Positions 7,784 to 15,392 of a DNA stretch of 42,010 nt are shown in pieces (the first letter of the stretch is position 1; the number at the start of each line of letters is the position of its first letter). The stretch covers positions 1 to 42,010 of the forward strand of contig USGP01000009.1 in assembly GCA_900554315.1 (NCBI GenBank). Reading direction: 5' to 3'. A program made the position numbers and the translations under genes. The notes beneath the pieces are model-generated. The model saw only the letters and a program-made list of their open reading frames with translations, was not told the origin of the DNA and did no database searches. The DNA is from an uncultured Mycoplasmatota bacterium. Its GTDB lineage: Bacteria; Bacillota_I; Bacilli_A; RF39; UBA660.

Positions 7784-9160
7784 TTATTCACTTCTATATT
7801 GATTAAGTACACCAACAAATTCCTCTTCTAATGCTTTCAATCTATCTTCTGTCTTAGCTTCAAATCTAGCCGTGATATTAGGACCTGTATTACTTGCTCG
7901 AACAAGAGCCCATCCATCATCAAATAATACTTTGATTCCATCAATATCTAAATATTGGTATCCTTTTTCTTTCGCATAATCTCCAATTTTACTAACAATT
8001 TCAAATTTAATATCATCGCTTGTTGCAAACTTAATTTCTGGAGTTGAATAATAAACAGGAATTCCCAAAGCAAGTTCATCTACACTTTTATCTGTATGAG
8101 ATAAAATCTCAACCAAACGAAGTCCTGCATAAATACCAGAATCAAAACCAGGCCAACGATCTCTAAAATATACATGACCAGATAACTCTCCACCAAAAGG
8201 TAAATCCATATCTCGAACTGCAGCTTTTGTATAAGAGTTACCTGTACGATAACAAACACCTTTACCACCCAAACGCTCAATCTCATCCGATAAAGCTTTG
8301 GAACATTTTACATCATACAAAAATTCTTTTTTTTCTACCTTAGAAATAATATCACGAATAATTAAAATCATATAATGATCCGTTGGTAAAAATTTAGCTG
8401 AATTAGTAACAACACCTAATCGATCACCATCTCCATCAAATCCAAGGCCAACATCTGCCTGATGTTCTAAAACAGCATGTTTTAATTGTTCCAAATTATC
8501 TTCAACACAAGGATCTGGATGATGATTTGGAAAATGACCATCACTCTCTCCATTAATAACAACTAAATCTATTGGAAATAATTCAAATAACTTTTTCGCA
8601 ATAATACTAGTAGTACCATTACCAGGATCAATAACAACCTTTACTCTACGACTACCAAAATTCAAATTATCTCTAAATAAAGAAACATAATCAGGTTCAA
8701 TGTTATAAGTAGATAACTTTCCTTCTCCACTCATAAATTTATTTTGCAAAATATAGGCTAAGAAATCTTGAATTTCCTGTCCCTTACAATTACCACTTTC
8801 ATCAAAAGCAAATTTAAAACCATTATCATCTTTCGGATTATGAGAAGCTGTAACCATGACTCCACTATAAACCTTTAAATGGATACAAGCATAATAATAC
8901 ATTGGAGTTGTACAAAGTCCTAAAGCAATAACATCAATACCCGTGGATAAAATTCCTTTTATCAAAGCATCATATAAACTAGGACTACTCAAACGATTAT
9001 CATGACCAACAACACAAGTAGCTTTACCCATCTCACGAATATAGCTACCAAAACCTAAACCAATTGTATAAGCAGTATCTTCATCTATTTCACTAGGATA
9101 AATTCCACGAATATCATAACCCCTAAATATATTCTTATTAATATTATCTTTATACTTCAT
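7784..9160 (-). CDS. manB: Phosphomannomutase/phosphoglucomutase
   Basis: A 458-residue alpha-D-phosphohexomutase that interconverts sugar 6- and 1-phosphates, supplying nucleotide-sugar precursors for cell-surface glycans. All four signature loops are present. The catalytic serine is S106 in TASHNP. The Mg-binding loop is DGDGDR (242–247). The sugar-specificity loop is GGELSGH (323–329). The phosphate loop is ASNTGPNITARFE near 420–432. Length is usual for the family. A GGAGG site precedes the ATG at 9160. It is the first gene of a three-gene unit with a prepilin and a membrane protein. That may reflect shared surface biogenesis, including possible pilin glycosylation, but the sequence does not show this. 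Confidence 0.93.
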   Translation of the reverse strand: MKYKDNINKNIFRGYDIRGIYPSEIDEDTAYTIGLGFGSYIREMGKATCVVGHDNRLSSPSLYDALIKGILSTGIDVIALGLCTTPMYYYACIHLKVYSGVMVTASHNPKDDNGFKFAFDESGNCKGQEIQDFLAYILQNKFMSGEGKLSTYNIEPDYVSLFRDNLNFGSRRVKVVIDPGNGTTSIIAKKLFELFPIDLVVINGESDGHFPNHHPDPCVEDNLEQLKHAVLEHQADVGLGFDGDGDRLGVVTNSAKFLPTDHYMILIIRDIISKVEKKEFLYDVKCSKALSDEIERLGGKGVCYRTGNSYTKAAVRDMDLPFGGELSGHVYFRDRWPGFDSGIYAGLRLVEILSHTDKSVDELALGIPVYYSTPEIKFATSDDIKFEIVSKIGDYAKEKGYQYLDIDGIKVLFDDGWALVRASNTGPNITARFEAKTEDRLKALEEEFVGVLNQYRSE

Positions 9161-9296
9161 AAATAAGCCTCCTAGAATAATTTTATCATAATTTCAAAAA
9201 AATAGAAAATAAAAAGAACCACTTTTACAACAATTCAACAAATCAAAAGATAGTTTACCAATAAGCAATACTTCTTTTTATAGATATAGTAAAAGA

Positions 9297-9662
9297 TTAG
9301 AACCATTATCTAATAAATAATAAGCTTTTATCTCGGTAGACGCTTTATTATTAAAATTATGAGGATAACTTTCACTCTTTGGTGTCTTACTAAAATTAGT
9401 AGTATGAGATTTAATGAATTACCATTCTCCCTTAATAGAAACATTCTTATTTAATCCAACATCAGGAACTATAAGTTTTAATTTTTCAGAAAGAGTTTTA
9501 AACTCCTAAAGTGCTAGTAGCGAAATAGAAAAAGTAGGTGGCATTACCGAACTATATGCTTTGCTTTTTCATAAAGAAACAAGTGTTCCACCTTTATCAT
9601 TATCTATAAAAGGATCTTAATTTGGAATTGTACAAGTAATATTAGTAGAATAAGTAACCATA
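9297..9662 (-). pseudogene. Decayed prepilin fragment
   Basis: No intact gene lies between 9161 and 9805, but leftward translation of 9297–9662 gives patches that align in order with residues about 115–235 of the prepilin at 6057. TYSTNITC matches YYVTNITC. GLNKNVSIKGEW (around 9422–9457) matches GLNKNISVKWTW. SESYPHNFNNKAS matches SESYVHNFNNKAS. In-frame stops interrupt it, for example TAA at 9419–9421, just after the GEW. The hydrophobic prepilin N terminus and the distal domains are missing. Bases 9663–9780 hold only a 12-codon frame (MMTKKKKMESNI) and a weak promoter-like TTGACA. Bases 9161–9296 show nothing clear beyond the ribosome site of the phosphohexomutase. The homology is direct evidence of a third, lost pilin copy. 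Confidence 0.8.
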
Positions 9663-9783
9663 ATCAGCCCACCAATGTAAATCTATATATTACTTTCCAT
9701 TTTTTTCTTTTTAGTCATCATAATATACTTATCCTATTTTACCTATAATTAATAAAACTATATTTCTTGTCAATAAACAATAA

Positions 9784-9807
9784 AAAAGTTGGCTTTTACC
9801 AACTTTT
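9784..9807 (-). terminator. Terminator of the large-pilin operon
   Basis: AAAAGTTGG (9784–9792) pairs with CCAACTTTT (9799–9807) around a six-base loop. Read leftward it ends in a run of six Ts. It overlaps the stop codon of the membrane protein gene at 9806. Confidence 0.85.
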
Positions 9808-10618
9808 ATAAATCTAATGGCGAATCTAAATTTACACCACTGTCAATCAAATATTGACGTGCCTGATCACCAGTTAAAATATTACCTTGGAAAGAATAAG
9901 CATAACCAGAAAGATTCATCATATAAGATAAGAAATCTTCTGAATTACCAGCTATAGTCTTATTTTTAAAATTAATATAAACTTGATTCGTCGTATCTGG
10001 ATTAGCATAATCATCTAAATGGGAATCCAAAATTTCAGCAGCTTTAATACGTGCTTTATAAGAAGCTAACTTAAACTCATTATTGGCAGCAACATTAGAA
10101 CCATCCATCATATAACCCGATAAAGAAAGTAGTTCAATTTGAAGTTGTGATAAATCATTAATATAAGCTTGATAATAATAAGAACGGTAACTCACTAAAG
10201 CAGCCCAATAATCACCACCATCAGAAATACCTTCCACATTATATTCTAAATTATCTTGTATACGTTTTTCAAGATTACTAGCATAAGTTTCTCCTGCTTT
10301 TTTATAAGCAGAAATATCATTATCACCAATAACATTTTTATCTGGAAGCTGTCTTAAATACATATCAGGTCCACTCATAGAGTCACTTTCCATTAATTCT
10401 TCAGGTTTTACCTGTAATACCTCGATTAATTCAGCACGAGTACCACCATAAATAAGTGTATTGGTTAATTTTTCAATATATTCAGAAACCTCTTTTTCAG
10501 AGATTCTAGAATCCTTTTCAATTTTTTTTCCAACCATCGTACCAGCCATCAAAATTCCTATTCCTATTAAAATTAATCCGACAGTAACGAAAGCAATTGG
10601 TATTCCTTTTTTCTTCAT
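9806..10618 (-). CDS. Membrane-anchored protein downstream of large prepilin, unknown function
   Basis: A 270-residue protein with a short basic N terminus and one transmembrane helix (about 8–30, FVTVGLILIGIGILMAG). No lipobox is present. The rest should be extracytoplasmic, mostly helical and without cysteines. It is rich in Tyr, Asn and Asp, with two stretches of alternating charge. I recognise no family. It lies 23 bases after the large prepilin with an AAAGGAA ribosome site and shares its terminator. It parallels the single-pass protein at 5554 that follows the other prepilin, but the two proteins show no obvious sequence similarity. A role in assembling, anchoring or folding the prepilin is inferred from position only. 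Confidence 0.72.
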   Translation of the reverse strand: MKKKGIPIAFVTVGLILIGIGILMAGTMVGKKIEKDSRISEKEVSEYIEKLTNTLIYGGTRAELIEVLQVKPEELMESDSMSGPDMYLRQLPDKNVIGDNDISAYKKAGETYASNLEKRIQDNLEYNVEGISDGGDYWAALVSYRSYYYQAYINDLSQLQIELLSLSGYMMDGSNVAANNEFKLASYKARIKAAEILDSHLDDYANPDTTNQVYINFKNKTIAGNSEDFLSYMMNLSGYAYSFQGNILTGDQARQYLIDSGVNLDSPLDL

Positions 10619-10641
10619 AAACTGATTCCTTTCAAATTAAT

Positions 10642-12951
10642 TTAACAACCTATTCTATCTGTAATAGCGCATTGTGCACATTTTCCTCTATTCGTACATG
10701 CCCTACCAATGATAGAAGAACAAGCATAAGAACGACTATAATCAATAGTAGTAGAATTAAAAATTGCATAACCACATCCTGCACGACTACCACTAGGTGC
10801 ATTACTTGGTGTATATAAACAATAGTTATGCACCCAGTCAGTAGAATAATCGATTCCCATTGTATTACGATTAATTCCAGATTTTGCTCCATTTAAATTC
10901 CATTTATAAATAGAGTCATTCCAATATATACCTCCACCAGGTTTTTGTAATCCACAGGCACCATGACAAGTAATAGAACATGAAATATGATAATCCTTAT
11001 CAACATCTTTTTCGATTCTAATATGATATTGTGAGGTCTGACCAATATTACCAGCATAATCGATTGCTCTAAAAGTAATATATTCATTAACCGTATCACT
11101 AGCATATTTATAATCACCTAAATTACCTTCAGTAGCCCAACCACCGCCAGTATTATACTCAACCGTTCGAACACCACTTAAATTATCGCTGTAATTAACT
11201 TTACGAATCAATGAAACATCAGATAATGAACCACTACTATAAGTTGCGCCATTATCTTCTCTTCTCCAAGTAGCACTAATACTAGGAGCTGTTTTATCAA
11301 TGTATTTATTTACAGTACAACTTCTAGAGTTACCTGCAGAGTCTGAAATAGATATACTATCTTGTTTACCTTCTGAAGTAAATGTTTTAGAAAAACTACC
11401 CTTACTACATCCACTTGCTCCATCACTACACTGAACACTAATAGTACGATTTTGATTAGTCCAAGTAGTACTTTGTCCAGAAACACTTCCACAACTTGGT
11501 GCTGTTTTATCTACATAAACATTAGCACTACAATTTTTAGTATTCCCAACTTTATCAGAAATCGTAACTGTTCCAACTCTAGTATCTGAATTAAATGTCT
11601 TAGAAAAACTGCTTTTACTACATCCACTATTAGAATCATTACATTTTACAGTAATAGATCGATTACCCTTTGTCCAACTAGTACTTTGGCCTGAAATTGA
11701 TCCACAAGTTGGTGCTGTCTTATCTACATAAACATTGACCTTACAAGAATTTGTATTGCCTGCAACATCTGCTATTGTAATAGAACTCTGCTTTGCAGTA
11801 GAACTAAAGGTCTGCTTATAAGAAGTTTTGACGCAACCACTTCCATTACTTTTATCGTTACATTTTACAGAAATGCTCCTATTGTTTTTAGTCCAACTAG
11901 TACTCTGCCCTGAAACGGTTCCACAAGTTGGTTTATCCTTATCCAAATAAACATTAACAGGACATTTTGTTGTATTGCCAACTTTATCTTTTATAGTAAA
12001 AGTATAAGTTTTTGTAGTACTAGTAAATTTCTGAGAATAGGAAGTTTTTTCACAAGAACTTTCATGATCAATGCATTGCTGTGTAATAGAAAAATTCTTA
12101 TTTGTCCAAGTAGTCTTAGCACCGGAAACACTTCCACAAGTTGGTGGCGTATTATCTATTTTATAAATACCAGCTTTTTCAGAAGTATACTTAGTATTAC
12201 CTAAAGCATCCATAACCCCGGAAGAGGTAGATGAAGTATCCGGCTCAACAACTAAATAATATTTTCCTGATTTCTCTGGAATATTTTTAACCGGAATTTT
12301 ATAAGAAACCTTCTCTTTACCAGCTTTATTATTGTAATTATATTTATAAGTTTTTCCTACTTTATTACCAGATTGATCTAACCAATAATATTGTATTCTA
12401 ATGTTCTTATTTAAACCACTAACATCTGAAACTTTAATATGAACAGTAAGTTGTTTGGATGTTTTCCAATCACTACTCTTAGGAGTAATTTCAATAATAG
12501 GGGCGTCTGTATCAGGCTTAAACTCACAAGAAGCCCCTTCCATCGCATCTTGTTGTTGCCAAACAATATCATTTTTATTTTTCTTACTTTTACATACAAC
12601 GGATACTGCGTATTTATATATATTATTAACTTTACGTACTTCAACATACGTATCCTCAGTACCACAATCAACCTCAGTAGATCCATAATCTTTAACTAAT
12701 CCTTGTGCTTTTAATTCAGAATATTTAACACGTACACATCCAGAAGTATTATTTCCAAATAAATCTTTAGCATTATTATCCATGTATAATCGCGTAGCTT
12801 GTCCGAGAGAATCAAAATAAGCTTCATACTTTTTATATTTATTAGCAGATTGTAACTGCGAAACCTGTGGTAAAGCCATAACCAAAATTACTCCTAATAT
12901 TGCAATCACAACGATTAATTCAACTAATGTAAATCCATTCCTATTTCTCAT
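10642..12951 (-). CDS. Giant type IV prepilin with Cys-rich Ig-like repeats
   Basis: A prepilin of 769 residues from ATG 12951; a GTG two codons upstream is an alternative. Numbers here count from that GTG. Cleavage falls between G8 and F9 in RNRNGFTLVELIVV, with E at mature position 5. A conserved N-terminal region follows (LFGNNTSGCVRVKYSELK), matching the 6057 prepilin. An Ig-like segment at 150–267 contains GLNKNIRIQYYW. Four tandem repeats of 71–73 residues (268–553) each begin D-x-x-x-P-x-CG and hold four cysteines at equivalent places. A fifth, Cys-free repeat-like segment runs to about 650, and the C-terminal domain has 12 cysteines. The predicted product is a long, disulfide-stapled extracellular rod. 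The gene has a good promoter at 12978–13006 and is followed by its membrane partner. Confidence 0.88.
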   Translation of the reverse strand: MRNRNGFTLVELIVVIAILGVILVMALPQVSQLQSANKYKKYEAYFDSLGQATRLYMDNNAKDLFGNNTSGCVRVKYSELKAQGLVKDYGSTEVDCGTEDTYVEVRKVNNIYKYAVSVVCKSKKNKNDIVWQQQDAMEGASCEFKPDTDAPIIEITPKSSDWKTSKQLTVHIKVSDVSGLNKNIRIQYYWLDQSGNKVGKTYKYNYNNKAGKEKVSYKIPVKNIPEKSGKYYLVVEPDTSSTSSGVMDALGNTKYTSEKAGIYKIDNTPPTCGSVSGAKTTWTNKNFSITQQCIDHESSCEKTSYSQKFTSTTKTYTFTIKDKVGNTTKCPVNVYLDKDKPTCGTVSGQSTSWTKNNRSISVKCNDKSNGSGCVKTSYKQTFSSTAKQSSITIADVAGNTNSCKVNVYVDKTAPTCGSISGQSTSWTKGNRSITVKCNDSNSGCSKSSFSKTFNSDTRVGTVTISDKVGNTKNCSANVYVDKTAPSCGSVSGQSTTWTNQNRTISVQCSDGASGCSKGSFSKTFTSEGKQDSISISDSAGNSRSCTVNKYIDKTAPSISATWRREDNGATYSSGSLSDVSLIRKVNYSDNLSGVRTVEYNTGGGWATEGNLGDYKYASDTVNEYITFRAIDYAGNIGQTSQYHIRIEKDVDKDYHISCSITCHGACGLQKPGGGIYWNDSIYKWNLNGAKSGINRNTMGIDYSTDWVHNYCLYTPSNAPSGSRAGCGYAIFNSTTIDYSRSYACSSIIGRACTNRGKCAQCAITDRIGC
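11299..12156 (-). repeat. Four tandem coding repeats (71–73 codons) in the giant prepilin
   Basis: Four in-frame units of about 213–219 bases encode Ig-like modules with the pattern CG-x(4-5)-G-x(2)-TTW or TSW, a central QC or KC, a GC or SC, and a final KC, NC or SC before the next DKTAP. Units two to four are more alike than unit one. Repeats of this kind can expand or contract by recombination. Confidence 0.85.
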
Positions 12952-12977
12952 CTGCACTTCCCTACCTTACAACAAAA

Positions 12978-13006
12978 AGTATATCATCCTGAAAATAAAA
13001 TTACAA
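12978..13006 (-). promoter_or_regulatory. Promoter of the giant-pilin operon
   Basis: Reading leftward, TTGTAA (13001–13006) and TATACT (12978–12983) are separated by exactly 17 bases, with TGA directly before the -10 (extended -10). The start site would be near 12971, about 20 bases before the prepilin start codon. Confidence 0.65.
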
Positions 13007-13007
13007 T

Positions 13008-13053
13008 AAAAAAAGAAGAATTTTATTTCCAAATTATCTTCTCTTCTTTTTTT
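13008..13053 (-). terminator. Probable terminator of the four-gene pyrophosphatase operon
   Basis: AAAAAAAGAAGA (13008–13019) pairs with TCTTCTTTTTTT (13042–13053). The loop is long (22 bases), and read leftward the stem ends in seven Ts. The A/T-rich stem makes it weaker than others here. It abuts the -35 of the pilin promoter. Confidence 0.5.
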
Positions 13054-13789
13054 CTTTAGCAATCTTTTCTTTTAACTTTTTAATTCTAATTTCTCTCTTC
13101 GTAGAATCAAATAAATCTAAGAAATCTTTAAACTTCTTATTAGCTGTATAAGTTGCAGTTGGGAATGCTTTTAACAATCTGGAAGTAAGTAACATATGTT
13201 TACGAATAGCTGTTAAAACTTCCTTCTTTATCTTCTCTGTTGCATCTTTATGAACATAATTACTAAAGTTAATTTTAAGTCTTGCCGTAATATAAACAGA
13301 TTCAATTAAATCTACTAAAAAGATAACAAACAATATAATAGCAATAGTAATAGTAACCGTACTAGAAGGTAAATAAACAAGCCATGATAACACAGGTTGA
13401 ATAAATTTAACAACTATAACGCCACCTAATCCAAATAGTGCAACATTTTTTAAACAAACTCTTCCATTTAAATTGAATTTAATATCAGAATAATCCCACC
13501 AACGTAATTTAAAAATCTTTTCCATAATTAAACTAGTAAAATATTCCAAAACTCCTCCAAAGAAACAACTCATAATGAATAAGGCTAGTAAATCATCTTC
13601 ATAACGAGATAAAAACCAAATCATAATCAATGCTCCCACTCCGTAAATAGGAAGATAAGGACCAATTAAAAAGCCTCTATTCCAAACCACTCTCTTATGA
13701 GTAATACTAACACTAATAACCTCGGCAATATAACCGATAAAAGAATATAACAAAAATAATATAAACCAATAACAAACTGTATATAACAT
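13034..13789 (-). CDS. PF06541-like polytopic membrane protein (putative ABC-transporter type IV)
   Basis: A 251-residue integral membrane protein with about five or six hydrophobic segments in the first 165 residues and a basic cytoplasmic C-terminal tail ending KEKKKRR. The segments SFIGYIAEV, NRGFLIGPYLPIYGVGA and GGVLEYFTSLIMEKIFK, with WWDYS and FNLNGRVCL, match the family annotated in Pfam as putative ABC-transporter type IV. No ATPase partner is nearby, so the transporter label is not supported by context and the function is open. It is last in an operon of pyrophosphatase, UppP and ZIP transporter, with a nine-base gap to the gene before it and an AGGAG ribosome site. Confidence 0.75.
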   Translation of the reverse strand: MLYTVCYWFILFLLYSFIGYIAEVISVSITHKRVVWNRGFLIGPYLPIYGVGALIMIWFLSRYEDDLLALFIMSCFFGGVLEYFTSLIMEKIFKLRWWDYSDIKFNLNGRVCLKNVALFGLGGVIVVKFIQPVLSWLVYLPSSTVTITIAIILFVIFLVDLIESVYITARLKINFSNYVHKDATEKIKKEVLTAIRKHMLLTSRLLKAFPTATYTANKKFKDFLDLFDSTKREIRIKKLKEKIAKEKKKRR

Positions 13790-13798
13790 ATCTAACTC

Positions 13799-14554
13799 CT
13801 AAACAATCATTGAAATTAACATAATAACAATACCAACTACAATACCAATATTACGTTCTTTTGAAAATTTACTTTCTCGAATTCTAGGCCATAATTCTGA
13901 AAATAAAATAAACAATAGCATTCCTAAAGTAATAGATAATAAACTACCTAATACCCATTCTGGAACAACTTGACTGTTTAAGAAGAAAGAAAATGCTCCA
14001 CCTAATAAAGTAGAAATAGCAACTAATCCTATCATCAACCACACCTTTACAGATTTTTGATTGCCTTGATAAAAAGTAGTTGCGATAACCATTCCTAAAG
14101 GTAAATTATGAAAACCAATTCCAATAGCCAACATAAGCCCAGTACTAGCATCGGTAAGTACCGTAGAATAAACAGCCATCCCCTCTACAATATTATGAAT
14201 AATTAAAGCAATGGATGAAATAATACCAATATGTGCCAAATTATTATTAGACTCTTTCTTTGTCATTTTATCATGATCATGATGATCTGGTATAAAATGG
14301 TCAAGTAATCGTAAAATTCCATAACCTACAACAACAAATATAAGAAATAACCAAATATAACGCAATCCTAAATGTTCAATAACATCAGGAATTAAATCTA
14401 AAATAATTAACATAATAATAACACTAAAGGCAAGACCTAAAGAAAAATCAATAATCTTGCCTTTTTTCTTAGCCAAAAAGGCAACCATAGCACCTATTAA
14501 AACAAAAATGCCTAATAAGAATGTAACCAACAACCCTATAATTTCTATACTCAT
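13799..14554 (-). CDS. ZIP-family metal transporter
   Basis: A 251-residue polytopic membrane protein of the ZIP family, which imports Zn, Fe or Mn into the cytoplasm. The transport-site helices are recognisable by HNIVEGMA and GFHNLPLGMVIA, which carry the metal-binding His, Asn and Glu. The loop between the third and fourth helix holds a His/Asp cluster (PDHHDHDK) typical of ZIP metal-sensing loops. The ATG at 14554 is preferred over a GTG at 14563 because AGGTGAT sits at the right distance before it. That site overlaps the stop of uppP, so the two are coupled. The specific metal cannot be told. Confidence 0.88.
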   Translation of the reverse strand: MSIEIIGLLVTFLLGIFVLIGAMVAFLAKKKGKIIDFSLGLAFSVIIMLIILDLIPDVIEHLGLRYIWLFLIFVVVGYGILRLLDHFIPDHHDHDKMTKKESNNNLAHIGIISSIALIIHNIVEGMAVYSTVLTDASTGLMLAIGIGFHNLPLGMVIATTFYQGNQKSVKVWLMIGLVAISTLLGGAFSFFLNSQVVPEWVLGSLLSITLGMLLFILFSELWPRIRESKFSKERNIGIVVGIVIMLISMIV

Positions 14555-14563
14555 CTGTATCAC

Positions 14564-15379
14564 CTATCTTAGAAAAATATATACTAAAACAACTGCAGCC
14601 AAAACCACCCTATAAATCATAAATATTTTAAAGTTATGCTTTTGTAAATATTTAAGTAAGTACTTAATACATAATAGTCCAACAATAAAAGACACTAAAA
14701 TTCCTAATACAAAAGTTCCAAGATTAGCAGCAATCAAAGTCCAAGCACTATCTTTAAAAAATTGTAATACAACAGCACCTAAGACAACTGGAGCACTTAA
14801 ATAGAAAGAAAATTTAGCAGCACTCTCTCTATCCAATCCTAAAACACGTCCTGCAGCAATTGTAGTACCACTACGAGAGAATCCTGGAATTAACGCAAAC
14901 ACTTGACTACATCCAATAATAACAGCATCTTTTAAAGACATCTTCTTAATATTTTTAGTCTGCTTACTAAACTTATCAGCTAAGTAAATAATAACACCCA
15001 TAATAGCAAGAGCTAAGGCAATTACAATATAGTTAGAACGAATAATATTTTCAATTGGATCTTCAAACAATACACCAACGATTGCTGCCGGTATAGTAGC
15101 AGCAACTAAATACCAAAGAATCTTACCATCATCATCTTTTATACCTTTTGTAAACCCCTTCTGAATCATTTTAATAAAATCCCAGAAGAAGAAAACCGCA
15201 ATAGCAAGTAATGTACCAAAATGAAGTGCTATATCAAACGTAAGCTCCATATTATGACTCATACCAGCACCAATTCCAAAAATATCACGGAAAATAATTA
15301 AATGTGCTGATGAAGAAATTGGTAAAAACTCAGCAATCCCCTGAATAAAACCTAAAATCAAAATTTCAATAAAATCCAT
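14564..15379 (-). CDS. uppP: Undecaprenyl-diphosphate phosphatase
   Basis: A 271-residue membrane enzyme that recycles undecaprenyl pyrophosphate to the lipid carrier used for peptidoglycan and wall polymers. The first signature, GFIQGIAEFLPISSSAHL (10–27), contains the catalytic Glu. The second, PGFSRSGTT (165–173), contains the catalytic Arg. Length and the multiple hydrophobic helices fit the BacA/UppP family. Loss or overexpression changes bacitracin sensitivity in relatives. A GGAGG site precedes the ATG. It follows the pyrophosphatase gene after 13 bases. Grouping two phosphate-releasing enzymes of lipid-carrier and general metabolism may be meaningful. Confidence 0.95.
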   Translation of the reverse strand: MDFIEILILGFIQGIAEFLPISSSAHLIIFRDIFGIGAGMSHNMELTFDIALHFGTLLAIAVFFFWDFIKMIQKGFTKGIKDDDGKILWYLVAATIPAAIVGVLFEDPIENIIRSNYIVIALALAIMGVIIYLADKFSKQTKNIKKMSLKDAVIIGCSQVFALIPGFSRSGTTIAAGRVLGLDRESAAKFSFYLSAPVVLGAVVLQFFKDSAWTLIAANLGTFVLGILVSFIVGLLCIKYLLKYLQKHNFKIFMIYRVVLAAVVLVYIFLR

Positions 15380-15392
15380 AATATCCTCCTAA

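Noticed and set aside
9297..9662. Functional silent pilin cassette for antigenic variation
   Set aside because: Internal stops and only patchy similarity argue for plain decay, although strain comparison could revive the idea.
12439..12699. Open frames of 77–86 codons on the plus strand opposite the giant prepilin, and others antisense to the pilins
   Set aside because: No ribosome site, Cys/Thr composition mirrors the repeat-rich gene on the other strand, and the pilin frame carries clear protein signatures.
10642..12951. CRISPR array or DNA-level satellite at the repeated region
   Set aside because: The repeats are in-frame, diverged coding modules of about 215 bases and lack short constant repeats with unique spacers.
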